Positions 36,801-50,606 of a DNA stretch of 64,000 nt are shown in pieces (within the stretch, counting starts at the first letter, position 1; the number at the start of each line of letters is the position of its first letter). The DNA lies in contig OX388346.1 of the NCBI GenBank assembly GCA_947579665.1, positions 87,670,615-87,734,614 of the forward strand. Direction: 5' to 3'. The position numbers and the translations under genes were made by a program. The stretch is from Sympetrum striolatum (taxonomy: Eukaryota; Arthropoda; Insecta; Odonata; Libellulidae). The notes under the pieces were generated by a model that was given only the letters and a program-made list of their open reading frames with translations, was not told the DNA's origin and searched no databases.

Positions 36801-38003
36801 CAGTCGGACGAGACCACACTTGCCCTTGCACACAAAGTTCCCAAAATGGCCTGTGGAAAAATTACTACTAATTCGTCGACCCATAACCTTATGCCCAAAG
36901 CAGTGTGGAGCTTGTGTTAAAAATATAATGTACTCGAACCAAACTAGCTGGGCATACTCTATGCTCCGAAGGACTGGATACACGAAGAATATATTTCAAT
37001 GAATTTCTATGAACCTATTATATTTCCATAGGAAGTTCTATTGGAAATGGATACGTTGCCAATAAAGAATAGCAATTACACACCTGAAAAAGAATAATAT
37101 TAATAAATAACTGATGAACATTTTAAAACTTAGGTCTCATATTTTTCCTTCAGTAGATAATTAGCAACTTCCCTTTGATCAGTATTTCATGAATAACTCC
37201 TAAACAATCAGTTATACAAAAATATCTTTCACACAAAAGTTATATTAAATTGCATTTTCTAAAACTTTTATAAATAATTGTATATACCTAAGTATCAGAT
37301 TAATGGAGATATTTTGCAAAAATCAGAAACGAGCCTCGAAAAGTAGAGCTCGACTTCCAGCTAACCGATTTAAACCAGAAACTAATCAACTCTAACGACA
37401 CCAACCAAAGTACTATATATTAAATTTGACATTGATAAAACACATAGTTTTCATATTAAAGTGCCCACAAAGTACATAATCAGCTTCTTCCAGTTTATCG
37501 GTATTTCATATAATAATAAAATATGTTCAATACAGCAGTTATAGAAAATTACATTTTCTAAAACAATAGTATCTACCTAAATATCATTTTTTTGAGATAT
37601 TTCACAAAAAAGGAAATTTGCTTCCAAGAATAATAAAGCTCAACTTCCAAGTAAACCATTTGCTCCAAAAAATTATCAACTCTGTCAGCACACCACAGTA
37701 TATATGTGAAATAAGGTACTGTTAGGGCTAATAGTTTTCACATTAGAGCGCCCACAAGCACACACACACACACTCACACACAGACGCAGACATCCTTCCA
37801 AAAATGGTCAGAACGTATTCTAGGGACCCCAAAACATGTATTTCGGTTGAAATCTCGTAGTCAAATTTTTTCATGAAAACATTACTTTTCATATACTATG
37901 AATATAGACAAAGTAAAAATCCAATTAGTATGAAGGAATTGACCCTAAAATACATTGTATATTGTATGTGTGCAATAACAAAAGTGTAAAATCTTCTACC
38001 GAT
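32611..38003 (+). repeat. Tandem unit U5 (5,393 bp) with HLE insertion
   Basis: The usual unit plus a 1,028-bp HLE copy at 32991-34018 in the 'ataaaaaattataaac' site. It shares variants with U4 on the right side of the unit and the insertion with U6. Confidence 0.92.
32991..34018 (+). mobile_element. Complete Helentron-like element in U5
   Basis: 1,028 bp. The head is CTGATGTGGCCAGCACATGA followed by ACTTTCTCCATATATAAG. Two direct subrepeats follow with period ~316 bp (near 33219 and 33535, each starting 'cataatca..cttccg'), then a (CA)n tract (33848-33893) and a terminal hairpin at 33988-34018 whose right arm TATGGAGAAAGT is the inverse of the head motif. Helentron-type non-autonomous elements (e.g. 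DINE-1/HINE) are known for a sub-terminal inverted motif, a 3' hairpin, internal tandem repeats and a microsatellite. The A/T-rich target hides the exact ends and any duplication. No Rep/helicase is encoded. Confidence 0.7.
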
Positions 38004-39240
38004 ATTCAAAGAGTGTAAACAATTTTGGTTACAGACCACCCATTGCCATTTTACACTTCCATTATTTCATTGAATTTAAGAAAAAGAAATCCAACAAAGC
38101 AAACCAAAAGACAGCTTAAATGTAAAGTAACCACAAGGATGATCATTGAAATAAATCAGATTTCCAGAAATACATCCAACAAACTTATTCCATGATCTCA
38201 TTTTGGAAATATCCCTATAACTATAATAAAATCTGCTAGTTAAGATGGCAGACATTGGCTGACTCAAGCAAATTGACGAAATAGTATTGCAACCTGTATA
38301 ACAGAACATATTGACAGTAATTGCAATATTATATCAAAATATATATTATTACTCAAATAAGACATGAAATATATATAAAAAATCTGATGTGGCCAGCACA
38401 TGACTTTCTCCATATATAAGATGAAAATATTTATCTACGACAGTAATTTCGAACTCTATATTCCATCTAAACTTGGTAAGATGAGTGATTAATTTATATA
38501 TTATTATCTTTTACGTCACAAACATTATAAATAATGTTTTTTGGGACATGATCGATGAAAAACGTTGAAATTGGCCTTTCGCCCATAGAGTCCAGAACTC
38601 CCACTAAGTACATAATCAGCAACTTCCGGTTTATCAGTATTACATGAATAAATCCTAAACAATCAGTGATACAAAAATATGTTTCATACAAAAGTTATAG
38701 TAAATTAAATTTTCTAAAACATTTATCAATAATAATATATACCTAAATCTCATATTTATAGAGATATTTTGAAAACCGGAAATAAGCTTTGAAGAATGAA
38801 GCTCAACTTCCGGTTGACCGATTTACTCCAAAAACTAATCAATTCTAACGACTATAATAAAAGTACTATATATGAAATTTGGTGTTGATTCGACAAATAG
38901 TTTTCATGTTAGAGCGCCCACAAAATCCATAATCATCTTCTTCCGTTTTATCGGTATTTCACGAATAACTCCTAATTAACTGGTGATACAAATATATGAT
39001 AAATACAAAAGTTATAGTAAATAACATTATCTAAAACTTTTATAAGCAATACAATATACGTATACATCATATTTATGGAGTTATTTTGAAAACCGGAAAT
39101 GAGCTTAAATGAACAAAGCTCGACTTCCGGTTGACCGATTTACTCCAAAAACTAATCAACTCTGACAGCACACACCACAGTACTATATATGAATTTTGGT
39201 ATTGATACAACTAATAGTTTTCACGTTAGAGCTCCCACTG

Positions 39241-39282
<42 letters not shown>

Positions 39283-42200
39283 ACAGACATCATTCCGAAA
39301 ATGGTCAAAACGTGTTCTAGGGACCCCAAAACATGTATTTCCGTTGAAATCTCGAAGTCGATTTTTTTCATGAAAACAATACTTTCTCTATACTTCGTAT
39401 ATGGAGAAAGTAAAAATTATAAACTCCACAGAATATTATGATCAAGTATCCCCAAATCTAGCATAGAGCAATGTGAAAGGAAAAGCCGGAGCAGAGATAT
39501 TTTGAAAGGAGAGGATTTAACAGTACTTCAACAGAACGAACGGAAAACCACAACAATTCAACAGTGGCAAACTGGAGCAAGAGCATATGAAAAAATTCCA
39601 GATTTTTCCCATCGTACCATCTAAATCCAGTGTATCATACTTGAAACCAAATTAACTTATCATTACCGATTAAAAACATAAATTGACATGATATAACACC
39701 ATTGAAACTCGATCAAAGAAATAATTAGGTCTTGCGTTGTATTGGAAAACTTAGGGACGCATCTAAAAACAATGAATTGCAAACAATATATATAATAATA
39801 ACTTACTCTCCAGCCACCCTTAAAGCACTCAGTGGCTGCCGTTATACTTCCCTCGCCCAAAACAGAAGCCGTCAAGAGGCCTCGTACATTCTTCCAATGA
39901 ATGTCTCCGCAACTTGGTTTCTCTCTTAAGCAACTGTCCCATACTGTAGACTGTAGTGGTCCATTTCCACCATTCTCCACTTTACTCCCAAGCTGCAGCA
40001 CTCTGGGGCTTCTGGTATTATTTGTGGAACATTCAGTGCTTACTCTATATAGGAATAATAGGACAAACACATAATATATGTATTATAATTATAAATGCCA
40101 ATTTAAATTCCAGTAATAGCAGCAGATCATATTAGATGATTACAAAGCAATTAAACAGGGAAATTACAATTTTGGATGCATAGTGCTAAACCTATATTGA
40201 AATGAGGATCTATTATATGTTAAAGAGTTACCTTAGATTATTCAAGAGGAGAGCCTGCACGAACCTTCCCAAACTAACCTATAGTATCTGGTTCATCGAT
40301 TTCTACCACATCACAGCTTTGTATTAGGTGATGGTTATTAAGTCAAGATCATTAGGTACAGAATGACTTATCTTGCCAAAGCAATTTAGAATGTGCTGCT
40401 ATTCCTAAGCATTTTACAATTTTTCTCTTCCACAGGATGGTTTAGGAGGAGATTTTGAAGTAGGTACACCAGTAAACCTATATCAATAAGATATTTATTA
40501 GCTCCCCATTCCTGAAAAGTTAGAAAGGAGACAATGAATATTCAATTAAAAAATACTTATCAAAAAAGTATTATTTTCTAATGATAATCAGATACCTAGA
40601 CTTAAAAAATATATTCTAAAATCTTAACAAAAACATACCTTATTTTTTCATCACCAATTGGAAAGGCTTGGAATCACTGCATCCAAGGATAGTCTTGATT
40701 AAGATGCCTTCTTCAAAGCGCATCGATTATAAAAACATTTCACTCAACATGAGAGGTCAGATCAGACCCTCTACTTGAAATCTTCAAGTTTTAGTCCCAT
40801 AATGGGCAGAACTTCTCTATCAAGAGAGACAAAATGCCTCTCGGTGACGAGAATTGTATCTGCAAATGGTATCTCTCTTTTGATAGCTACCAGAAAGTCT
40901 TGAAGGGCAAAACATCTCAATCGGAATCCTGATCGTCGATGAGAATATTATTTTGCCAAAGGTAGCTTTCTATTGAGTGATACCATGAGGTACACAGACC
41001 CTCTTTCCATGGGCAGAACCTCTCAAACAGGAGAGGCGTTACACCTCCCCTGAAGAGAACTGTATTCTGAAAATGGTACCTTACATTTGAGAGCTACCCC
41101 GTGGTACCCAGACCCACTCGATGGGCAGAATCTCTCGACCTGGAGGAGGCATCACACCACTCCATAGTGAGAATTTTATTCTGCTAGGGTAGCTCTCTTT
41201 TGAAGTTACCAGAACACCAGAAGACCTCTCAGCAGGAAGGTTTACGTGGGGATTTTAAGGTAGGTTTACCAGTAGACCTTTATCAATAATGTATCCAGAA
41301 CACCAGAAGATCTCTCCATATGGGTACCTATAAAACAATAGTTTTTAATTATGGTCTTAAAATAATTGAATTATTTTGTCCAATTTTATTTAGATATTTC
41401 CAAAATATTCTAGGCTTAAGCCTATTTACTCTAAAATTTGTAACCCTATGTTGATTCATTACCTCAAAAGTCCTGTTAATATATTGAAGAAGTAGTCAGT
41501 TTTCCCTGTGCCTATCCAACAACATCCAAAGGTTTCTAATTTTTCTGTCCCTAGCTGCTGGGGTTCAATGAACATAGGTACGGCATTGCTGAGTCCCACA
41601 TTAAGTTGACCTCAGCTAATGCAAACTTACGATTTTCATCTGCATGCTCATAGGAGTTTTTTGCTTTTGTTTACCATCTGTTTCTAATGCCGTCCATGGT
41701 TATTGTATCTCTGCTGCTACTAGAGCTTCAAATGCACTCAAATATTTATTATAATTTTCAAACTTTGGATTATGTTTTACCATAAAGCTAGTTTAGTTTG
41801 GTTATCACACGTTCATTGACTATATAGAAATTTGCTTACCTTTCCAGATCATTGGTGACCGAAATCCACTGTTTTTCCATAGTAGTCAGCATCGAACACA
41901 TGACACTGAAGCTAAAGATCGTTTTTTTTTTTTCTTGGTTAAATGTTCTGGCCAGTACATTGAAAAAATTTCAAGTCAGTGACACTTATGAATTATGGTT
42001 ACAATTTTAATCCCCTATGAATGAATGAGTCATTGAATGTAAAATTAGGTATAATTTGAGAAACATCTATATGTAATAGATAGGAAATGGATTATCAGAT
42101 ATAACTTTAATTTGTAAGCATTATAAAGTCATTTTTTATACACCACTTTGTGCTACCAGTGCCTCAATGAGGCCATGGCAGTGGACGATGATGCACAGTC

Positions 42201-43400
42201 GGACGAGACCACACTTGCCCTTGCACACAAAGTTCCCAAAATGGCCTGTGGAAAAATTACTACTAATTCGTCAACCCATAACCTTATGCCCAAAGCAGTG
42301 TGGAGCTTGTGTTAAAAATATAATGTACTCGAACCAAACTAGCTGGGCATACTCTATGCTCCGAAGGACTGGATACACGAAGAATATATTTCAATGAATT
42401 TCTATGAACCTATTATATTTCCATAGGAAGTTCTATTGGAAATGGATACGTTGCCAATAAAGAATAGCAATTACACACCTGAAAAAGAATAATATTAATA
42501 AATAACTGATGAACATTTTAAAACTTAGGTCTCATATTTTTCCTTCAGTAGATAATTAGCAACTTCCCTTTGATCAGTATTTCATGAATAACTCCTAAAC
42601 AATCAGTTATACAAAAATATCTTTCACACAAAAGTTATATTAAATTGCATTTTCTAAAACTTTTATAAATAATTGTATATACCTAAGTATCAGATTAATG
42701 GAGATATTTTGCAAAAATCAGAAACGAGCCTCGAAAAGTAGAGCTCGACTTCCAGCTAACCGATTTAAACCAGAAACTAATCAACTCTAACGACACCAAC
42801 CAAAGTACTATATATTAAATTTGACATTGATAAAACACATAGTTTTCATATTAAAGTGCCCACAAAGTACATAATCAGCTTCTTCCAGTTTATCAGTATT
42901 TCATATAATAATAAAATATGTTCAATACAGCAGTTATAGAAAATTACATTTTCTAAAACAATAGTATCTACCTAAATATCATTTTTTTGAGATATTTCAC
43001 AAAAAAGGAAATTTGCTTCCAAGAATAATAAAGCTCAACTTCCAAGTAAACCATTTGCTCCAAAAAATTAACAACTCTGTCAGCACACCACAGTATATAT
43101 GTGAAATTAGGTACTGTTAGGGCTAATAGTTTTCACGTTAGAGCGCCCACAAGCACACACACACACACACTCACACACAGACGCAGACATCCTTCCAAAA
43201 ATGGTCAGAACGTATTCTAGGGACCCCAAAACATGTATTTCGGTTGAAATCTCGTAGTCAAATTTTTTCATGAAAACATTACTTTTCATATACTATGAAT
43301 ATAGACAAAGTAAAAATCCAATTAGTATGAAGGAATTGACCCTAAAATACATTGTATATTGTATGTGTGCAATAACAAAAGTGTAAAATCTTCTAACGAT
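38004..43400 (+). repeat. Tandem unit U6 (5,397 bp) with HLE insertion
   Basis: Carries the same insertion as U5 at 38384-39411. It has several private changes, e.g. 'aacagaagccg' and 'ataataacttactc' near 39800-39860. The latter turns the minus-strand splice-donor-like site of the 238-bp island into GTAAGT. Confidence 0.92.
38384..39411 (+). mobile_element. Complete Helentron-like element in U6
   Basis: Same element, orientation and position as in U5, and identical in length. Only a few differences are visible, such as 'ttttttgggacatg' for 'tttttcgggacatg' and the internal pattern of the CA/TA microsatellite. It is a copy by unit duplication, not an independent insertion. Confidence 0.75.
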
Positions 43401-46400
43401 ATTCAAAGAGTGTAAACAATTTTGGTTACAGACCACCCATTGCCATTTTACACTTCCATTATTTCATTGAATTTAAGAAAAAGAAATCCAACAAAGCAAA
43501 CCAAAAGACAGCTTAAATGTAAAGTAACCACAAGGATGATCATTGAAATAAATCAGATTTCCAGAAATACATCCCACAAACTTATTCCATGATCTCATTT
43601 TGGAAATATCCCTATAACTATAATAAAATCTGCTAGTTAAGATGGCAGACATTGGCTGACTCAAGCAAATTGACGAAATAGTATTGCAACCTGTATAACA
43701 GAACATATTGACAGTAATTGCAATATTATATCAAAATATATATAATTACTCAAATAAGACATGAAATATATATAAAAAATTATAAACTCCACAGAATATT
43801 ATGATCATGTATCCCCAAATCTAGCATAGAGCAATGTGAAAGGAAAAGCCGGAGCAGAGATATTTTGAAAGGAGAGGATTTAACAGTACTTCAACAGAAC
43901 GAACGGAAAACCACAACAATTCAACAGAGGCAAACTGGAGCAAGAGCATATGAAAAAATTCCAGATTTTTCCCATCGTACCATCTAAATCCAGTGTATCA
44001 TACTTGAAACCAAATTAACTTATCATTACCGATTAAAAACATAAATTGACATGATATAACACCATTGAAACTCGATCAAAGAAATAATTAGGTCTTGCGT
44101 TGTATTGGAAAACTTAGGGACGCATCTAAAAACAATGAATTGAAAACAATATATATAATAATATCTTACTCTCCAGCCACCCTTAAAGCACTCAGTGGCT
44201 GCCGTTATACTTCCCTCGCCCAAAACAGGAGCCGTCAAGAGGCCTCGTACATTCTTCCAATGAATGTCTCCGCAACTTGGTTTCTCTCTTAAGCAACTGT
44301 CCCATACTGTAGACTGTAGTGGTCCATTTCCACCATTCTCCACTTTACTCCCAAGCTGCAGCACTCTGGGGCTTCTGGTATTATTTGTGGAACATTCAGT
44401 GCTTACTCTATATAGGAATAATAGGACAAACACATAATATATGTATTATAATTATAAATGCCAATTTAAATTCCAGTAATAGCAGCAGATCATATTAGAT
44501 GATTACAAAGCAATTAAACAGGGAAATTACAATTTTGGATGCATAGTGCTAAACCTATATTGAAATGAGGATCTATTATATGTTAAAGAGTTACCTTAGA
44601 TTATTCAAGAGGAGAGCCTGCACGAACCTTCCCAAACTAACCTATAGTATCTGGTTCATCGATTTCTACCACATCACAGCTTTGTATTAGGTGATGGTTA
44701 TTAAGTCAAGATCATTAGGTACAGAATGACTTATCTTGCCAAAGCAATTTAGAATGTGCTGCTATTCCTAAGCATTTTACAATTTTTCTCTTCCACAGGA
44801 TGGTTTAGGAGGAGATTTTGCAGTAGGTACACCAGTAAACCTATATCAATAAGATATTTATTAGCTCCCCATTCCTGAAAAGTTAGAAAGGAGACAATGA
44901 ATATTCAATTAAAAAATACTTATCAAAAAAGTATTATTTTCTAATGATAATCAGATACCTAGACTTAAAAAATATATTCTAAAATCTTAACAAAAACATA
45001 CCTTATTTTTTCATCACCAATTGGAAAGGCTTGGAATCACTGCATCCAAGGATAGTCTTGTTTAAGATGCCTTCTTCAAAGCGCATCGATTCTAAAAACA
45101 TTTCACTCAACATGAGAGGTCAGATCAGACCCTCTACATGAAATCTTCAAGTTTTAGTCCCATAATGGGCAGAACTTCTCTATCAAGAGAGACAAAATGC
45201 CTCTCGGTGACGAGAATTGTATCTGCAAATGGTATCTCTCTTTTGATAGCTACCAGAAAGTCTTGAAGGGCAAAACATCTCAATCGGAATCCTGATCGTC
45301 GATGAGAATATTATTTTGCCAAAGGTAGCTTTCTATTGAGTGATACCATGAGGTACACAGACCCTCTTTCCATGGGCAGAACCTCTCAAACAGGAGAGGC
45401 GTTACACCTCCCCTGAAGAGAACTGTATTCTGAAAATGGTACCTTACATTTGAGAGCTACCCCGTGGTACCCAGACCCACTTGATGGGCAGAATCTCTCG
45501 ACCTGGAGGAGGCATCACACCACTCCATAGTGAGAATTTTATTCTGCTAGGGTAGCTCTCTTTTGAAGTTACCAGAACACCAGAAGACCTCTCAGCAGGA
45601 AGGTTTACGTGGGGATTTTAAGGTAGGTATACCAGTAGACCTTTATCAATAATGTATCCAGAACACCAGAAGATCTCTCCATATGGGTACCTATAAAACA
45701 ATAGTTTTTAATTATGGTCTTAAAATAATTGAATTATTTTGTCCAATTTTATTTAGATATTTCCAAAATATTCTATGCTTAAACCTATTTACTCTAAAAT
45801 TTGTAACCCTATGTTGATTCATTACCTCAAAAGTCCTGTTAATATATTGAAGAAGTAGTCAGTTTTCCCTCTGCCTATCCAACAACATCCAAAGGTTTCT
45901 AATTTTTCTGTCCCCAGCTGCTGGGGTTCAATGAACATAGGTACGGCATTGCTGAGTCCCACATTAAGTTGACCTCAGCTAATGCAAACTTACGATTTTC
46001 ATCTGCGTGCTCATAGGAGTTTTTTGCTTTTGTTTACCATCTGTTTCTAATGCCGTCCATGGTTATTGTATCTCTGCTGCTACTAGAGCTTCAAATGCAC
46101 TCAAATATTTATTATAATTTTCAAACTTTGGATTAAGTTTTACCATAAAGCTAGTTTAGTTTGGTTATCACACGTTCATTGACTATTTAGAAATTTGCTT
46201 ACCTTTCCGGATCATTGGTGACCGAAATCCACTGTTTTTCCATAGTAGTCAGCATCGAACACATGACACTGAAGCTAAAGATCGTTTTTTTTTTTCTTGG
46301 TTAAATGTTCTGGCCAGTACATTGAAAAAATTTCAAGTCAGTGACACTTATGAATTATGGTAACAATTTTAATCCCCTATGAATGAATGAGTCATTGAAT

Positions 46401-47760
46401 GTAAAATTAGGTATAATTTGAGAAACATCTATATGTAATAGATAGGAGATGGATTATCAGATATAACTTTAATTTGTAAGCATCATAAAGTCATTTTTTA
46501 TACACCACTTTGTGCTAGCAGTGCCTCAATGAGGCCATGGCAGTGGACGATGATGCACAGTCGGACAAGACCACACTTGCCCTTGCACACAAAGTTCCCA
46601 AAATGGCCTGTGGAAAAATTACTACTAATTCGTCGACCCATAACCTTATGCCCAAAGCAGTGTGGAGCTTGTGTTAAAAATATAATGTACTCGAACCAAA
46701 CTAGCTGGGCATACTCTATGCTCCGAAGGACTGGATACACGAAGAATATATTTCAATGAATTTCTATGAACCTATTATATTTCCATAGGAAGTTCTATTG
46801 GAAATGGATACGTTGCCAATAAAGAATAGCAATTACACACCTGAAAAAGAATAATATTAATAAATAACTGATGAACATTTTAAAACTTAGGTCTCATATT
46901 TTTCCTTCAGTAGATAATTAGCAACTTCCCTTTGATCAGTATTTCATGAATAACTCCTAAACAATCAGTTATACAAAAATATCTTTCACACAAAAGTTAT
47001 ATTAAATTGCATTTTCTAAAACTTTTATAAATAATTGTATATACCTAAGTATCAGATTAATGGAGATATTTTGCAAAAATCAGAAAAGAGCCTCGAAAAG
47101 TAGAGCTCGACTTCCAGCTAACCGATTTAAACCAGAAACTAATCAACTCTAACGACACCAACCAAAGTACTATATATTAAATTTGACATTGATAAAACAC
47201 ATAGTTTTCATATTGAAGTGCCCACAAAGTACATAATCAGCTTCTTCCAGTTTATCGGTATTTCATATAATAATAAAATATGTTCAATACAGCAGTTATA
47301 GAAAATTACATTTTCTAAAACAATAGTATCTACCTAAATATCATTTTTTTGAGATATTTCACAAAAAAGGAAATTTGCTTCCAAGAATAATAAAGCTCAA
47401 CTTCCAAGTAAACCATTTGCTCCAAAAAATTATCAACTCTGTCAGCACACCACAGTATATATGTGAAATTAGGTACTGTTAGGGCTAATAGTTTTCACGT
47501 TAGAGCGCCCACAAGCACACACACACACACTCACACACAGACGCAGACATCCTTCCAAAAATGGTCAGAACGTATTCTAGGGACCCCAAAACATGTATTT
47601 CGGTTGAAATCTCGTAGTCAAAGTTTATCATGAAAACATTACTTTTCATATACTATGAATATAGACAAAGTAAAAATCCAATTAGTATGAAGGAATTGAC
47701 CCTAAAATACATTGTATATTGTATGTGTGCAATAACAAAAGTGTAAAATCTTCTACCGAT
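43401..47760 (+). repeat. Tandem unit U7 (4,360 bp)
   Basis: No HLE insertion. It shares 'atatataattactc' with U8 at the HLE-site side (43737 and 48098). Private changes include 'ttttgcagtagg' (~44817) and 'cgattctaaaaac' (~45087). Confidence 0.9.
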
Positions 47761-50606
47761 ATTCAAAGAGTGTAAACAATTTTGGTTACAGACCACCCAT
47801 TGCCATTTTACACTTCCATTATTTCATTGAATTTAAGAAAAAGAAATCCAACAAAGCAAACCAAAAGACAGCTTAAATGTAAAGTAACCACAAGGATGAT
47901 CATTGAAATAAATCAGATTTCCAGAAATACATCCCACAAACTTATTCCATGATCTCATTTTGGAAATATCCCTATAACTATAATAAAATCTGCTAGTTAA
48001 GATGGCAGACATTGGCTGACTCAAGCAAATTGACGAAATAGTATTGCAACCTGTATAACAGAACATATTGACAGTAATTGCAATATTATATCAAAATATA
48101 TATAATTACTCAAATAAGACATGAAATATATATAAAAAATTATAAACTCCACAGAATATTATGATCATGTATCCCCAAATCTAGCATAGAGCAATCTGAA
48201 AGGAAAAGCCGGAGCAGAGATATTTTGAAAGGAGAGGATTTAACAGTACTTCAACAGAACGAACGGAAAACCACAACAATTCAACAGAGGCAAACTGGAG
48301 CAAGAGCATATGAAAAAATTCCAGATTTTTCCCATCGTACCATCTAAATCCAGTGTATCATACTTGAAACCAAATTAACTTATCATTACCGATTAAAAAC
48401 ATAAATTGACATGATATAACACCATTGAAACTCGATCAAAGAAATAATTAGGTCTTGCGTTGTATTGGAAAACTTAGGGACGCATCTAAAAACAATGAAT
48501 TGAAAACAATATATATAATAATATCTTACTCTCCAGCCACCCTTAAAGCACTCAGTGGCTGCCGTTATACTTCCCTCGCCCAAAACAGGAGCCGTCAAGA
48601 GGCCTCGTACATTCTTCCAATGAATGTCTCCACAACTTGGTTTCTCTCTTAAGCAACTGTCCCATACTGTAGACTGTAGTGGTCCATTTCCACCATTCTC
48701 CACTTTACTCCCAAGCTGCAGCACTCTGGGGCTTCTGGTATTATTTGTGGAACATTCAGTGCTTACTCTATATAGGAATAATAGGACAAACACATAATAT
48801 ATGTATTATAATTATAAATGCCAATTTAAATTCCAGTAATAGCAGCAGATCATATTAGATGATTACAAAGCAATTAAACAGGGAAATTACAATTTTGGAT
48901 GCATAGTGCTAAACCTATATTGAAATGAGGATCTATTATATGTTAAAGAGTTACCTTAGATTATTCAAGAGGAGAGCCTGCACGAACCTTCCCAAACTAA
49001 CCTATAGTATCTGGTTCATCGATTTCTACCACATCACAGCTTTGTATTAGGTGATGGTTATTAAGTCAAGATCATTAGGTACAGAATGACTTATCTTGCC
49101 AAAGCAATTTAGAATGTGCTGCTATTCCTACGCATTTTACAATTTTTCTCTTCCACAGGATGGTTTAGGAGGAGATTTTGAAGTAGGTACACCAGTAAAC
49201 CTATATCAATAAGATATTTATTAGCTCCCCATTCCTGAAAAGTTAGAAAGGAGACAATGAATATTCAATTAAAAAATATTTATCAAAAAAGTATTATTTT
49301 CTAATGATAATCAGATACCTAGACTTAAAAAATATATTCTAAAATCTTAACAAAAACATACCTTATTTTTTCATCACCAATTGGAAAGGCTTGGAATCAC
49401 TGCATCCAAGGATAGTCTTGATTAAGATGCCTTCTTCAAAGCGCATCGATTATAAAAACATTTCACTCAACATGAGAGGTCAGATCAGACCCTCTACATG
49501 AAATCTTCAAGTTTTAGTCCCATAATGGGCAGAACTTCTCTATCAAGAGAGACAAAATGCCTCTCGGTGACGAGAATTGTATCTGCAAATGGTATCTCTC
49601 TTTTGATAGCTACCAGAAAGTCTTGAAGGGCAAAACATCTCAATCGGAATCCTGATCGTCGATGAGAATATTATTTTGCCAAAGGTAGCTTTCTATTGAG
49701 TGATACCATGAGGTACACAGACCCTCTTTCCATGGGCAGAACCTCTCAAACAGGAGAGGCGTTACACCTCCCCTGAAGAGAACTGTATTCTGAAAATGGT
49801 ACCTTACATTTGAGAGCTACCCCGTGGTACCCAGACCCACTCGATGGGCAGAATCTCTCGACCTGGAGGAGGCATCACACCACTCCATAGTGAGAATTTT
49901 ATTCTGCTAGGGTAGCTCTCTTTTGAAGTTACCAGAACACCAGAAGACCTCTCAGCAGGAAGGTTTACGTGGGGATTTTAAGGTAGGTATACCAGTAGAC
50001 TTTTATCAATAATGTATCCAGAACACCAGAAGATCTCTCCATATGGGTACCTATAAAACAATAGTTTTTAATTATGGCCTTAAAATAATTCAATTAATTT
50101 GCTCAATTTTATTTAGGTATTTCCAATATATTCTTGGCTTAAACCTATTTACTCTAAAATTTGTAACCCTTTTTTGATTCATTACCTCAAAAGTCCTGTT
50201 AATATATTGAAGAAGTAGTCAGTTTTCCCTGTGCCTATCCAACAACATCCAAAGGTTTCTAATTTTTCCATCCCCAGCTGCTGGGGTTCAATGAACATAG
50301 GTACGGCATTGCTGAGTCCCAGATTAAGTTGACCTCAGCTAATGCAAACTTACGATTTTCATCTGCGTGCTCATAGGAGTTTTCTTGCTTTTGTTTACCA
50401 TCTCTTTCTAATGCTGTCTATTGTTATTGTATCTCTGCTACAAATTAAGCTTCAAATGCACTCAGATATTTATTATAACTTTCAAACTTTGGATTAAGTT
50501 TTACCATAAAGCTAGTTTAGTTTGGTTATCTTACGGCATTGACTATATAGAAATTGTCTTAGCTCTCCAGATTATTATTGACCGACATCCACTCCTTTTC
50601 CATCAT
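47761..50606 (+). repeat. Terminal partial unit U8 with diverged edge
   Basis: Matches the other units almost perfectly to about 50070. Substitutions then become frequent until similarity ends after 'ccttttccatcat' near 50606. Within this edge the minus-strand donor-like GTAAGC of the first exon-like island is changed to CTAAGA. The abrupt rise in divergence marks the limit of homogenisation. Confidence 0.88.

Noticed and set aside
13818..50606. The array as a rolling-circle concatemer of the HLE itself
   Set aside because: Unit junctions do not coincide with HLE head and tail; the unit only contains a headless relic, and most units lack the full element.
13818..50606. rDNA, histone or snRNA gene array
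   Set aside because: No rRNA, histone or snRNA sequence is recognisable in the unit.
13818..50606. CRISPR array
   Set aside because: The repeats are kilobase-scale and eukaryotic; there are no short repeat-spacer alternations.
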